Part shown: piece by piece, positions 10,489 to 22,214 of the stretch
How positions within the stretch are numbered: the stretch's first letter is position 1
How the letters are laid out: each line of letters opens with the position of its first letter
Source of the DNA: Corythoichthys intestinalis
Taxonomy: Eukaryota; Chordata; Actinopteri; Syngnathiformes; Syngnathidae
Length of the DNA: 64,000 nucleotides
Reading direction: 5' to 3'
Assembly: GCF_030265065.1 (NCBI RefSeq)
Contig: NC_080406.1
Location: 43,347,638-43,411,637 of the forward strand
Position numbers and translations under genes: made by a program
Notes under the pieces: generated by a model
What the model saw: the letters and a program-made list of their open reading frames with translations, nothing else
Databases searched by the model: none
What the model was told of the DNA's origin: nothing

Positions 10489-10737
10489 TTAATTATTTGG
10501 TGAAAAATTATACAACAATTATGACAGCTTCTTCACCACACACTTTATTTTTTAATTTACATTAAACTGGCCTTGCAGAAATGTTAAATGCAACAAGTAG
10601 TTCTTCAACCTAAAACTATCCAGTGTAAAGCTAGAAATGTAAAAATATCTTAATTTTCTACTAACACTTATCACTAGCTATTTTGACTTTTCAGACTGCT
10701 GTACATTAACTTAGCATAATGTCTTTAAAAATAAGTA

Positions 10738-11606
10738 CAGTGTATCACAAAAGTGAGTACACCCCTCGTATTTCTGCAGATATTTAAGTATATCTTTTCA
10801 TGGGACAAGGCTGACAAAATGACACTTTGACACAATGAAAAGTAGTCTGTGTGCAGCTTATATAATATTCATCCATTCATTCATTTTTCATGCCGCTTTT
10901 CCTCACGAGGGTCGCGGAGGTGCTGGAGCCTATAATAGAGTTCATTTATTTCCCCCTCAAAATAACTCAAAATATAGCCATTAATATCTAAACCCCTGGC
11001 AACAAAAGTGAGTACACCCCTTAGAAACTACGTACATCCCTAAATGTCCAAATTGAGTACAAATCGAGTCATTTTCCCACCAAAAAAGCCCGACCGTCTC
11101 ATCAGACCATAGGGCATGGTTCCAGTAATCCATGTTGTTAACATGTCCTCACCAAACTGCAGGCTTTCTTTTTTACCATCTTCAGAAGAGGCTTCCTCCT
11201 GGGGTGATAGCCATGCACACCAATTTGATGAGAGTGCGGCGTATGGTCTGAGCACTAACAGGCTGACCCCCACCTCTTCAATCTCTGCAGCAATCCTGAC
11301 AGCAACCCTGTAACAAGTCACATGACTTTGTGGAGGGAAAATGACAAACAGTACTCAATTTGGATATTTAGGGACGTACGTAGTTTCTAAGGGGTGTACT
11401 CTCTTTTGTTGCCAAGGGTTTAGATATTAATGGCTATATTTTGAGTTATTGTGAGGGGGAAAATTTTAACTCAACAGTATTATTGTGTGTAAGCTGCACA
11501 CAGACTTTCATTGCGTCAAAGTGTCATTTTGTCAGTGCTGTCAATGAAAAGATATACTTAAATATCTGCAGAAATGCGAGGAGTGTACTCACTTTGTGAT
11601 GCACTG
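10738..11606 (-). mobile_element. Tc1-type element, second copy of the foldback family
   Basis: The ends match 6002-6992: CAGTGTATCACAAAAGTGAG at left and its degraded inverse at right, with TA on both sides. Arms of over 200 bases are inverted copies. A 70-base piece of the dispersed fish repeat (10866-10936) sits in the left arm. The middle reads on the minus strand as decayed Tc1 transposase (EIEEVGVSLLVL, PQEEASSEDG, FGEDM). Several frames and stops show it is dead. Confidence 0.75.
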
Positions 11607-12257
11607 TATTATGAATAATAAGAACAACCTAACACGAAGAGGACATTGTCTATTCTAACGTCTAGCTCAAGCACTACCACAGCAATTCATTTTCCATTCA
11701 CGCCAGCTCCAATCCGCCGTCAGGCTTTCTACATTGCACCCAACCATTCTCATTGGTGCGCCCCCAACATGCTTTTGTCTTACGGTTGTTTAGCAGCGGC
11801 GCAGAAAGCGGCCAGCACAAAGGCTGATCTGTGGCGCCTTGAATACACTTGAACGGGCGCCGGGCCAACAGCTCAATTCTTACGAGGTCCCACAGTAGAG
11901 GAGCCCTAATGAATTCTGCTCTCACACGTTTCACTGCCACTGACAGCGATAGACGTCCAATTTTTTGGAACTGGGAGTGTGGCAGCAAATGCTGTCATAC
12001 CTCCCACTTCAAATGGATTGGATGTCAATTGCCATCAACGGCAGCCCATTGGCTAGTTAAAATATCTTTTTCCAGGTCTACGATTTGCACTGTCTTCATA
12101 CCAAATCATGTATTTTCAGCTGTTAGGCTGCAGTATTAAAGAGAGTGGAGTGGTCGCCTAGACACTAAAATAACGGTGCAAAGAGGTTGCTCAGGATCTG
12201 GGCCTGAGGATTAAAGGTGGAACCAATGGCGTTTGAAGACAGAAGCTGATACCTTAA
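11607..12257. repeat. Spacer with a full palindromic 'GACGTCCAATCC' repeat
   Basis: Bases 11925-12060 hold both arms of the dispersed palindrome: CACTGCCACTGACAGCGATA and GACGTCCAATTTTTTGG at left, then TCCCACTTCAAATGGATTGG and ATCAACGGCAGCC inverted at right, separated by about 20 bases. The rest of the interval shows no gene. Confidence 0.5.
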
Positions 12258-12557
12258 AGGGCAGAAGAAAAGTTCAATTCTTGAGCATTTTATTCAGTTA
12301 AATTGTATTGAATGCACCAGTCGCTGCATATTACCCCCACCCCCCAAAAAAAATTTTTTTTTTGAATTGCCCGGACAGTTTTTGGAGTTACTGCTATAGC
12401 AAAACCTTAGCAGGGACGCGCCTCGCTGCCGGCCACTACCTGATGACGTAATTTACAGAAGAACCTTCCCAGCACTAGGTATAGCACTACGCTATCTTCG
12501 CCATATATTGCAAAGATTTTCTAGGTTTTACTCGCGAGATTCATCATGCTATCTTGA

Positions 12558-12738
12558 TGTGTAGCGATGAATTGCTGAAGACTATTCGCAGTTCAAAAAA
12601 CCTTCTTCTGCAAGGATCTTTTGCTAGGGTCAAGCGGAAGAACTTCTCTTCGGCTCCCCGATCGCTTCTTTGTTCTCAACATTTCAGCGACGACAGCTTT
12701 GAAACTCTAGCAGAATACAACTTTGGTTTTTCAGAGAT
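12558..12738 (+). pseudogene. THAP exon, copy 2
   Basis: CVAMNC opens the domain. After a frame change, RVKRKNFSSAPRSLLCSQHF supplies the basic strand and the C-x2-H pair, then SDDSFETLAEYNFGF follows. A textbook GTAAGTAG donor lies directly after at 12739, so this is a spliced exon. At least one stop (after CVAMNC) and one frameshift separate the two halves. The same exon, more decayed, is at 7544-7706 on the other strand. The product would have been the DNA-binding N-terminus of a transposase. Confidence 0.6.
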
Positions 12739-12759
12739 GTAAGTAGATCCATAAATGAC

Positions 12760-13440
12760 GGAAAACACAGACAAGACTGAAAAAGCAGTTTCTGCTCTTG
12801 CACTCCTCTTTAAAATGAACTGCTGTATTTTAAGCCAAAATAACTATTGTGTTTGATAGAAAAATATGTCTATATGATGCCATAGCAGATTAATAGCGCA
12901 ATAAGCCTCCGAACTAGTTGTCCGTTTTACCCTGGAAACCCCTGTTTACAGACGTCGTGCAACCGTTTTGGTTTCAACCTAGCCATAAAAAGAAGGTAAA
13001 TAATCGTATTTATTGTTCGAAATGTCTGTTATTTTTTAGCTTAGAATCATTAATTGATGTCTAATATTTAGTTTAAAAAAAAACGACTTTAAAAAATTAT
13101 TCACTTGCAGATTTTAAACCTTTAAACAAATTACGTCTCAATGAAAAAATGGGCGTCTGTAAAAAATTCACGGATATCTACCTCATAACTATCGCTTAGT
13201 TGTATTTTTGTCGTTGCTGTCACATTTTTCACGTTATTTTAGATGACAAATAATCGAACCAAACAAAGAAAAAATGAAAAGAAAAAAAAAACCTTTATAA
13301 GGGTAAATATATGAAAATGAAAATCTCCATTACTCCTTGATGTCTGCGATTTCTGCATCGCGACCCTTGTTATATTACCATGTTTCACCCATAAAATCCC
13401 CCCAAAATCAAGCAGTGGCCATTCACAGCTGTGTCTTGAC
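12760..13440 (+). repeat. Intron-like block shared with 31137-31735
   Basis: GGAAAACACAGACAAGACTG, CACTCCTCTTTAAAAT and TAGAATCATTAATTGATGT recur in the same order at 31137-31735. The first 120 bases also recur inverted at 56641-56760. In the present copy the block directly follows the THAP exon donor, so it was probably an intron of the autonomous element. No coding sense is seen. Confidence 0.6.
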
Positions 13441-14032
13441 ACTCTGATACATGCTACATGGAGTTTTTGGATCGAAAAGAGGTAATTACGCGATAATATC
13501 TCGTTAAAATCATGGCGTCTTTAATTATGCTCTCGCGTGCTCTCATCTCAAGTTAGGGTTTTACTGTTTATTTTTTATTTTTTTATTTTTTTAATTTCCC
13601 TCCTGTTCAAAATTTTTCTTCCACCAGAAAATTGAGATTTTAAGCTTTCCAATGATGTATCACATATGCATATAGGACAATTTTGAAATTTGTCCAAATT
13701 AGGGGTCTCGGTGCGGAACTTCAAGTCACCTGAGGTTTTTTCCGCCATAGGCTTTTTTAATTCTAAAATTTGATGCAATTTTGTTGTTATAGGAGGGTAA
13801 ATCCCACTGCATGTTTGTTGAAGTGTGACCTGTTTTTTGTTAGTGCTGCTGCTGGCCTATCATATGTAGATACGACAGCTGAAAGGTCGTCTATTCATGT
13901 GAATTTGATACATTTGTTACTAGATCTATGCAACTACTCGTCTGTTTCTGCAATTACTGATGAATTTATCACAAAATGACTGGGAAAAGAAAGGCTCAGG
14001 GAGAAATATCGATGCTAGACAGAGGCTTCCTT

Positions 14033-14160
14033 TAGTGAAGTGTCGAGCCGCCAGTTGGCGTCGTCACCACCGTCTGCTGTGCTGAGTAAATCATCATCTG
14101 AGGCCTCAGGTTCAAATGTGTAAGGAGTAATTGTAGATCATCTTTCCTGGGATCCCTCGC
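14033..14160 (-). pseudogene. FEPEASD exon, copy 2
   Basis: The minus-strand frame YTFEPEASDDDLLS, TADGGDDANWRLDT aligns with 5784-5880. Just upstream a start MARDPRKDDLQ lies in another frame, one base out of phase, so this copy has a frameshift. It sits near the right TIR and faces inward toward the THAP exon. See the plus-strand copy for the tentative family. Confidence 0.35.
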
Positions 14161-14529
14161 CATTGTTAACGTCACAAAAAAGCAATCCTTAAGGGCTTCT
14201 TTCGCTGGAAATATCACAATCGCTGGTGCTGCTATGGATAAAGTGTGCTATGTCTTCCATTGACTTCTGTACGTCGCACTTCCTGCTAAAAAATTGAAAG
14301 AAAAAAAAAAAATCGTCCCGCAGTTACACGTTAGAAAAGACAGCCATTTCGACAAACTCGCCCATATTCGTAAAATCACACAGAAATATGAAAAGCTTAT
14401 CTATAAGCTCATCTGCTCTTTAAAGAAAACAATTCAATAGGTTTAACATAACAGGTCTATATGTAAAAATGATGTCAGGACTAAATGGCAGATTAATCGT
14501 GACACATGCAGGAAATATCACAGTATTTC

Positions 14530-15353
14530 CCATTGTTTTCTACTAAACAAGTTTTTTTTTCACTGATTTAGGAACATTCAAACAAATACGCCACACAGAT
14601 GCATAGCAGTTGGGTGTTGTAACACCCCGAAAGAATTGATAAGCCTGCATACATTCCTGAAGGATAAGAAAACTGGAAACTTTGGACCTCTCGGGTGAAA
14701 TTGATTCACTGACAAAGCACATTTTAATGATTCCGGGATCGATAATCAACAAAGTTCATGTACACATCTGAAGTAGCTATAAGTAGAGATGTACACGATT
14801 AGTCAAGTCTTAGACATTTTAAGTGACGTATTGTAAGTAACATCCACTTGGCTTGAGCTGACTCGGCTGGTTCATACTTCCACATTCATTCATTATCTTA
14901 TGGTAATTGCAAGAAGAGGCTTTCCGAGGTCAAACTGGGTACTAGTAGAGATGTACACAATACACAGACATCATGGTGATGAGCAATTGCAGTTTTCAGA
15001 CACCATGAGCAACATATGTTTCTCCTTATCATATGTAAACATTGAACAGTTCCAGGCTTTTTTCATTTCACTGAATTGCATTGTAATTTCATTTAATAAA
15101 ACTGTATTTCAAGACTGTTCCTTCTAATAGGAATCTACCTTTAAGTATTGTTAATAAATATGATAATATATAATAGTCATAATTCCATTATTTATTTTTA
15201 TTTTTCTTCCCAAAACATGGTAGGCCATCAATGGGCTTCTCTGCCACAAGGCTTTGCAGGTTTTTTGTGGGAAAACCTGTTGTCTCGAGTGATGGAAGAT
15301 CACTGGCCCACAAAAGCGGTGGGAGTGTGTCAATCTTGCTGATCAAAAGTGGG
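14530..15353 (+). pseudogene. Second THAP-type exon and flanks, shared with 32340-32985 and 34495-34690
   Basis: After an acceptor-like TTTTTTTCACTGATTTAG (ending 14571) the frame reads NTPHRCIAVGCCNTPKEL, then ISLHTFLKDKK, a THAP N-terminal half (C-x4-C followed by the SLH-F-KD motif). A frameshift in the following GGAAACTTTGG breaks it. The copy at 32.4 kb continues further, to RKLWTSRVKLIH with the invariant Trp. The C-x2-H half is not seen in frame. The downstream 600 bases are non-coding but conserved between the two copies. This is a different THAP sequence from the CVAMNC type. Confidence 0.5.
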
Positions 15354-15355
15354 TA

Positions 15356-16373
15356 CCGTATTTTTCGGACTACAAGTCGCACCGGAGTATAAGTCGCACC
15401 AGCCATAAAATGCCCAACGAAGAGAAAAAAAAACATACAGTATATAAATCACACTGGAGTATTAGTCGCATTTTTGGGGGAAATTTACTTGGTAAAATCC
15501 AACACATAGAACAGATATGTCAACTTGAAAGGCAATTTAATATAAAAAAACAATAGAGAACAACATGCTAAATAAGTGTACAGTGCACAGTGCATGTATA
15601 ACGAAATGCGAATATAGTCCTCACCAGGACGCTACGGCTCGGTCCTGGCTATACAGTGAGCTAAACTCCCAAATGACAATGCTGGACGTCCGTATAATTT
15701 GCTGAATCAATTTCGTCCTCGATACCAAACAGGTTCGCTTCAACGTAAATAAATGATAATTAGGTGCTATACAACAATGACACAAACGGTTAGCATGCGT
15801 TCGCTAGCATTAGCACATCGTTCAAACAACCACACAACTGGCTCTAAGTGTCCGATCGCGGGTGGAAAACACACAACAACAACAGAAAAGATGATACACA
15901 CAGGCGCTGCCTCTGTACAGATATTTTACAAGCATAAATAATGAACGTAGGTTCGCAGCCGTGTTTCGCTCTCACTAACTTGCCCACTCACTCAGAGTGT
16001 CAGTCTTCTTCTGGTGTGTGAGCGCTCTTCTTCACGAAAACAAGTGTGAGTGTGCCCCCACGTGGGTGTGAAAGTGCCACAAACTAAAAGCATGCATTTC
16101 AATATAAAAAAATTAAATAAAACAATTGAACACACATTGCCAAAGGCAGAAAGCGAACGTGGCCATAGCTATTAAGAGTTATTCAGATAACAATAGCATA
16201 AAGAACATGCTAACAAGTTTACCAAACCATCAGTGTCACTCCAAAATACCAAAATAACATGTGAAATGATATCATAATGTGTTAATAATTTCACACATAA
16301 GTCGCTCCTGAGTATAAGTCGCACCCCTAGCCAAACTATGAAAAAAAAAACTGCGACTTATAGTCCGACAAAT
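15356..16373. mobile_element. MITE with 'CGGACTATAAGTCGCA' ends
   Basis: The left end CCGTATTTTTCGGACTACAA, then GTCGCACC, is matched inverted by TGCGACTTATAGTCCGACAAATA at the right. Subterminal GAGTATAAGTCGCACC words occur on both sides, a hallmark of this fish repeat. It interrupts the THAP-family block at 15353. About 1.0 kb, no transposase. A related right end lies alone at 48926-48951. Confidence 0.65.
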
Positions 16374-17068
16374 AGTTAGGAGACAAGTCGTTATTTACAC
16401 ATTGCTTCAAAATGTATTAATAATTATCTAAATGATTGTCACTCACATTTTCATAAGGTGAAATTACAATGAAAAATGGACCATCGTGGGTCCCTTGTCT
16501 AGGAGGAGAAAAGTAAAAGATTATAAATATTATCATTAGATAATTGTTTAAATATTTGAGAAATTCATTGGCCCATTGTGAATGCAACTCAATCAAATTG
16601 CAAATTCGACATAGCGTTATGGCTTGTCATTGTAACTGCGTTCACTATCATATGATGCAATGTGACTCCAACAAGGCTCACATTACACTGTATTATTATA
16701 TTCATATTTGTCATCATCCACTGCCAGCCCTCACAGTTCAAATGCTTTGGGCGTCAATCACTGTCAATGGCATTGAAACATGACCATTCACACACACAGT
16801 GAGCAGGCTTCCAAGTCGAGGTCAAGGCCATTGAACATGCTTGAGCACAGGCATCCCCAGTTAGGACCTTCTATTCCAATCACTTCTCAAGTCACAATAG
16901 TCAATGGGTTTCCTTTGTCTTTAACAGGTCAGAACTTCCCAGAACATTAACATGCAGGCAGCACGCCACAGATGCTGCAGGAAAGAACAAAAAGTCAAAA
17001 CTGGGAGAAATGTCAGCAAGTCTTGTGACACATCAGAGCGGATAAAATTAACAAACTGTGCTTGGGAG
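16374..17068. other. No recognised gene
   Basis: AT-rich sequence without a supported gene. One arm of the palindromic repeat is at 16724-16785 (CACTGCCAGCCCTCACAGTTC, then TTGGGCGTCAATCACTGTCAATGGC). Confidence 0.35.
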
Positions 17069-17282
17069 TAGGCATGTGCCGATTACATGTTTCAAGGTAT
17101 ACCGTGGTATGAAAACGTCACGTTTTCAAAAAGGCAAAAATTTTCCGACATACCGTCCCCACAGTATAAGCTATTTTTAAATCTCCCAAAAATGCAGGAA
17201 GAAATACCTCGCTTGCAGCTGTAAGGCTAAACCCTCCCCTATCGGTTGTTGAACAGTGTCAGTGAGTCAGCTGTGCTACACG

Positions 17283-17502
17283 ATGGCTGGAGGAGGTAAA
17301 ACTCCTGAACTTTTTCAGCCATCAATGAAAACGAAATCGCTGGTATGGGAATACTTCGGCTACAGAAAAGTTTCAGACGGCCGCGGCGCAGAGGAGGAGG
17401 GCCAACCGACATGTAAAACATGTTTGCAAAGGGGGGGTGCCGAAGAGGCAATAACTCCAATATGATTTCACATTCATACAAAATTAAAAGTGAGTAAACA
17501 CT
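17283..17502 (+). pseudogene. hAT transposase N-terminal BED zinc-finger exon
   Basis: From the ATG the frame reads MAGGGKTPELFQPSMKTKS, then LVWEYFGYRK, then PTCKTCLQR, with the aromatic WEYFGY core and the C-x2-C pair of a BED finger. The H-x-H half (NSNMISHS) follows one frame over. A GTGAGTA donor lies at about 17490. BED fingers give hAT transposases DNA binding. The exon is broken by one frameshift, and the downstream exons are missing. Confidence 0.6.
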
Positions 17503-17535
17503 GTCATTAACGTTTCCCACCAGCTGCAAGAATTA

Positions 17536-18662
17536 CAGTGGGGCAAATAAGTAGTTAGTCAACCACTAATTGTGCAAGTTCTCCCACTTGAAAATATAAG
17601 CGAGGCCTGTAATTGTCAACATGGGTAAACCTCAACCATGAGAGACAGAATGTGGGGGGAAAAAAACTGAAAATCACATTGTTTGATTTTTAAAGAATTT
17701 ATTTGCAAATCATGGTGGAAAATAAGTATTTGGTCAATACCAAAAGTTCCTCTCAATACTTTGTTATGTACCCTTTGTTGGCAATAACAGAGGCCAAACA
17801 TTTTCTGTAACTCTTCACAAGCTTTTCACACACTGTTGCTGGTATTTTGGCCCATTCCTCCATGCAGATCTCCTCTAGAGCAGAGATGTTTTGGGCTGTC
17901 GTTGGGCAACACTGACTTTCAACTACCTCCACAGATTTTCTATGGGGTTGAGATCTGGAGACTGGCTAGGCCACTCCAGGACGTTGAAATGCTTCTTACG
18001 AAGCCACTCCTTTGTTGCCCTGGCTGTGTGTTTGGGATCATTGTCATGCTGAAAGACCCAGCCACGTCTCATCTTCAATGCCCTGGCTGATGGAAGGAGA
18101 TTTTCTCTCAAAATCTCTCGATACATGGCCCCATTCATTATTTCCTTTACAAAGATCAGTCGTCTTGGTCCCACTGCAGAAAAACAGCCCCAAAGCATGA
18201 TGTTTCCACCCCCATGCTTCACAGTGGGTATGGTGTTCTTCGGATGCAATTCAGTAGTCCCAGCCTGGTGCAGGTCTACAATTTTGTCTCTGGTGTCCTT
18301 CGACAGCTCTTTGGTCTTGGCCATAGTGGAGTTTAGAGTGTGACTGACTGACTGTGGACAGGTGTCTTTTATACTGATAATGAGTTAAAACAGGTGCCAT
18401 TAATTCAGGTAATGAGTGGAGCCTCGTTAGACCTCGTCAGAAGAAGTTAGACCTCTTTGACAGCCAGAAATCTTGCTTGTTTGTAGGTGACCAAATACTT
18501 TGATAAAAATCAAACAATGTGATTTTCTGTTTTTTTTTTCCTCCACATTCTGTCTCTCGTGGTTGAGGTTTACCCATGTTGACAATTACAGGCCTCTCTA
18601 ATCTTTTCAAGTAGGAGAACTTGCACAATTGGTGGTTGACTAAATACTTATTTGCCCCACTG
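17536..18662 (-). mobile_element. Tc1 element with 'CAGTGGGGCAAATAAGTA' ends
   Basis: CAGTGGGGCAAATAAG at left and its inverse CTTATTTGCCCCACTG at right are flanked by TA on both sides, the Tc1/mariner target. Subterminal repeats (TGCAAGTTCTCCCACTTG...) are also inverted. It lies inside the hAT element. At 1.13 kb it is shorter than the usual 1.6 kb because the transposase is internally deleted. Confidence 0.9.
17753..18324 (-). pseudogene. Tc1 transposase, internally deleted
   Basis: The ORF begins [20 protein letters not shown], the first helix of the paired-like DNA-binding domain, then jumps directly to [15 protein letters not shown] of the catalytic domain, skipping about 150 residues (rest of the HTH domains and the first catalytic Asp). 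The frame is kept across the junction for 133 codons, through [16 protein letters not shown] (second Asp) and [12 protein letters not shown] stop follows LWR. The remainder of the C-terminus ([14 protein letters not shown]) is still readable downstream. It cannot be catalytic. Confidence 0.85.
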
Positions 18663-19122
18663 TAACTCCAGCGTGCTTAGTGTGTCTAGCAGTGGTAAAA
18701 CATGTGTTTTTGTTTCTCTCTGTCTGTGTTGCGAGTGTGTGTACTGTATAATGTGAACATGATATGAGTCATACACACGTGCTTTTTATTGGAAATAATT
18801 CAATTATTTTTGTTCTGATGGTGATAATGTTGGGCTGTGGCTGTGGGTTTAGGCTCACCTAAAGGACTGCATTCATTTTAATTTTAATTAGAATATTTGA
18901 GTTATTTTTTGTTACTTATTTTATTTTAACTTAACATTATACTTTTGTTCCAATTTGCTAATATGTTATGAAAAATAAAAATCATGTTCAATGGGGGAAA
19001 AAAAGTTTTTTTTGTTTTTTGTTTTTTTCTTTTTCTGTAATTGCAGTACCGTGAAACTGTGAAACCATGATATTTTGGCTTAAGGTTATCATACCGTCAA
19101 ATCTCACACTGGCACATGCCTA

Positions 19123-20998
19123 CTTGGCACTAATCTGTTTTGATGAATTTTAATTTTCAGGTTAACCCTTCACACCTTTTGTCTTTAATTTGTCCAGAAA
19201 ACGTTTTTCTTTATTTTAATATTATTCTGTTTTTATCTTGATTTTTTTTTGTATTCAGAGATGTATTTATTTATATGCAGTATTTCACACAATACAAACA
19301 AGAATTATTGTTATAATATAAAAACATACCAACATTACAAACAGATAAATTTAAAATTCCTTTAGATACTTTGTTTTTATTCATTTTAATTTTGCTAATT
19401 TTGTGTATATTTCAATTTGATTTACTTCTAGATTTCAATATTTACAAAATATTGTAAATATAATATAATTATTTTGATAATAATTGTTTAAAAAAAATAG
19501 CCACCTGTCCTATGACGAGTTAAAGTATGTCTAAATGGCTTCTTTGTTAAAAACAGTTGAGGTATGCTAATTTTCAAGTTAAACGACTACCTAAAAACAT
19601 CAACAGTTGTTTTTACCCACTGCTACCACTGTCAGCGATTGATGTCCAATCCATTTGATCTGGGAGGCCTGGCAGTAATCATCCGCTGCCAGCCTCTCCC
19701 AATTCAAACGGAATGGAAGTCTATCAGCAAATGTTTAATAAATTTAAACACAAAACTGATCTTTTTTAATGTTATTAAGGTTTCATTTAAAAGAATCAGT
19801 CAAAAAAAAGACACTTTGCCTCTGTATGAGGACTGAACGCGGTCAACTGTATCTTAGTTCCCAAATGGAAACGATCCCAGAAATAACGCGAGCGTGACGC
19901 CGATCGCCTCATTACTGAGCATCATTTATGCAATTAATGACAACAAATTGAAGACGTAATGCTTTTTCCCAGTTGATTGATGGAGACACACAGTGGAGTC
20001 ACACATTTGAGGCATCTTTTGGCTGCCAAAATGGCGCCCAATGGCAGCTGTAATTTTCTTCTTTGCTCGTGTTCTGCTACATTTCAGGGAAATATTGAGG
20101 AAGACAAAGTGACTCCTGACATTATTTGACGTGTTGTTGATGCTCCGACTCAGGATACTGGGTCAGGCAGCATGCCGCACACCAATGTGTGCATGCTGAT
20201 GTGACACTTTCCAGACCTCCACGCAAAATTGCACAGGAATGTGGAAATCAGAGACAGTAGACTCATCTTCGAAGACAAAATCATAACAAAGCCTAAGTTG
20301 TGTGCGTGTTTCATCTCATAGCTCGCACTGTATTACATCTGACACCACGTTCACGCCTCCGCACTGTCAAGAGCAGCTGGAAAACATATTTCTTCACCCA
20401 GGCATTACAGAACGTCAGTCGAAATGCACTCAATTCGTATTTATTTCCCTGTCCCAAAATCTGGACTGATGTGGACAACCTTCACCTAAAGCGTGCCGAC
20501 AACCTGTTTCCGAAAAGTGTAAACTTCATAACTGGAGTTTGGCTCAAAATACAAACAGAGCTCTGGGTTTGATTAGTTGGGTCTTAAATGTCACACGTGG
20601 AATGAAATCTTTACGAAATAAATTTAATGATAAAACTGCATCTATAGTGGATGCAGGAAAGAGTTAACTCATTCAATGCCATTGATGGTGATAAACGTCC
20701 AATCAATTCGGAATGGGAGTGGCTGGCAGCAAATGGTCGCTGTTAGTCCTCCCAGTCCAAATGGATTAAACGGCTGGACGTCTCAAGAGATATTTGTCCT
20801 TTTATCAATCATTATACAGGTATCCATCAAGAACTTTAAGAAAAGATGACTTTAAAAAGTGCAAGCAAAATATTTTGTGCGCATAAAATAGTGTGATAGC
20901 GTGAGCTTCTCACGATTAATCGTACTATGACGAAATTCCAATTGAAGCGTAGTATACAGCACAAGTGTATTTCAGATGTACTTTTTCATTCATAATTA
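19123..20998. repeat. Spacer with two palindromic repeat copies
   Basis: Palindromic repeat arms are at 19618-19720 (CCACTGTCAGCGATTGATG, then CCAATTCAAACGGAATGG) and 20668-20790 (GCCATTGATGGTGATAAACG, then CCAGTCCAAATGGATTAAACG). The rest (AT-rich 19130-19560; 19800-20660) has no recognisable gene. An open frame at 20300-20572 has no domain I know. Confidence 0.45.
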
Positions 20999-22214
20999 CA
21001 GTAAGGAAAATAAGTATTTGAACACCCTGCGATTTTGCAAGTTCTCCCACTTAGAAATTATGGGCAGGTTTGAAATTTTCATGTTAAGTGCTTGTCCACT
21101 GTGGGAGACAATCTAAAGAAAAAAAATCCAGAAATCACAGTGTATGATTTTTTAACTATTTATTTGTATTATACTTCTGCAAATAAGTATTTGAAACTGT
21201 TAGTCGCCTTTAAAAAGTCCAACGAATAAGTGCAGTGGAGGTAGACTTTTTAAGTCTGACTTTTTGACCTGTTTGACGCGGTTAGCTACATATAAACACC
21301 TGTCCACCCCATACAATCAGAAGACTCCCATTACTATCATGGTCAAGACTAAAGAGCTGTCAAAAGACATCAGAGACAGAATTGTAGACCTCTACAAGGC
21401 TAGAAAAGGGTTACGGGGCTATTGCAAAGCAGCTTGGTGTTATAAGGCAATTATTAGAAAATGGAGGAAGCCAAACATGACTGTCAATCTCGCTCGGACT
21501 GGGGATCCATGCAAGATCTACCTCATAGGGTCTCAGCGATCCTAAGAATGATGAGGAATCAATGGCCTGAAAGGGAAAGGAGCTGGGACCACCATTTCTA
21601 AGGTTACTGTTGGTAATTTACAAGGACGTCATGGTTAAAAATCATGCATGGAACGGAAGATTCCCACGCTTAAACCAGCACAAGTCCTAGCCCATTTTAA
21701 GTTTGCCATTGACCATTAAGATGATCCAGGGGAGTCATGGGAGAAAGTCATGTAGTCATATGAGATCAAAATGGAAATTTTGGTCTTAATTTCACTCATA
21801 GTGTTTGAAGGAAGAAGAATAATGAGTACCATCCCAAGAACACCATCCCTGCTGTGAATCATGGGTGTGGTAGAATCATGCTTTGGGGGTGTTTTTTTTT
21901 TTTTTTGCATATAGGACTGAACGACAGCACTGTATAAAGGAGAGGATGACCAGGGTCATGTATTGTGAGATTTTGGGGAATAATCTCCTTCCCTCGGGTA
22001 GAGCATTGAAAATGGGTCGTGACTGGGTCTTCCAACATGACAATGGCTTGAAGCAGAGAGCCAGAATTACCAAGGAGTGGCTTCATAAAATGCATATCAA
22101 GGTTCTGGAGGGGCCTAGCCAGTCTCCAGACCCAAACCCAATAGAAAATCTTTAGAGGAAGCTCAAACTCCGTCTTTCTCAGTGACAACCCAAAAACCTG
22201 ATTGATCTAGAGAA

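Larger units (their letters stand above)
12258..14419. mobile_element. Kolobok-like THAP transposon, copy 2
   Basis: TTAA (12254-12257 and 14420-14423) flanks both ends, and the termini AGGGCAGAAGAAAAG and inverted AGAGCAGATGAGC match those of copy 1. A THAP exon lies close to the left end on the plus strand. The FEPEASD exon lies close to the right end on the minus strand, so two first exons converge. Between them is non-coding AT-rich sequence resembling intron, part of which recurs at 31137-31735. At 2.16 kb with no catalytic core, it is an internally deleted, non-autonomous derivative. TTAA duplication plus a THAP domain is the Kolobok signature. Confidence 0.65.
17069..19122 (+). mobile_element. 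hAT transposon remnant with BED-finger exon
   Basis: The ends are TAGGCATGTGCC and inverted GGCACATGCCTA. The 8-bp flanks CTTGGGAG and CTTGGCAC agree at 6 of 8. The plus strand carries a BED zinc-finger exon near the left end. A Tc1 element sits at 17536-18662. Without it the hAT is about 0.9 kb, so the catalytic exons are gone. Confidence 0.75.
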
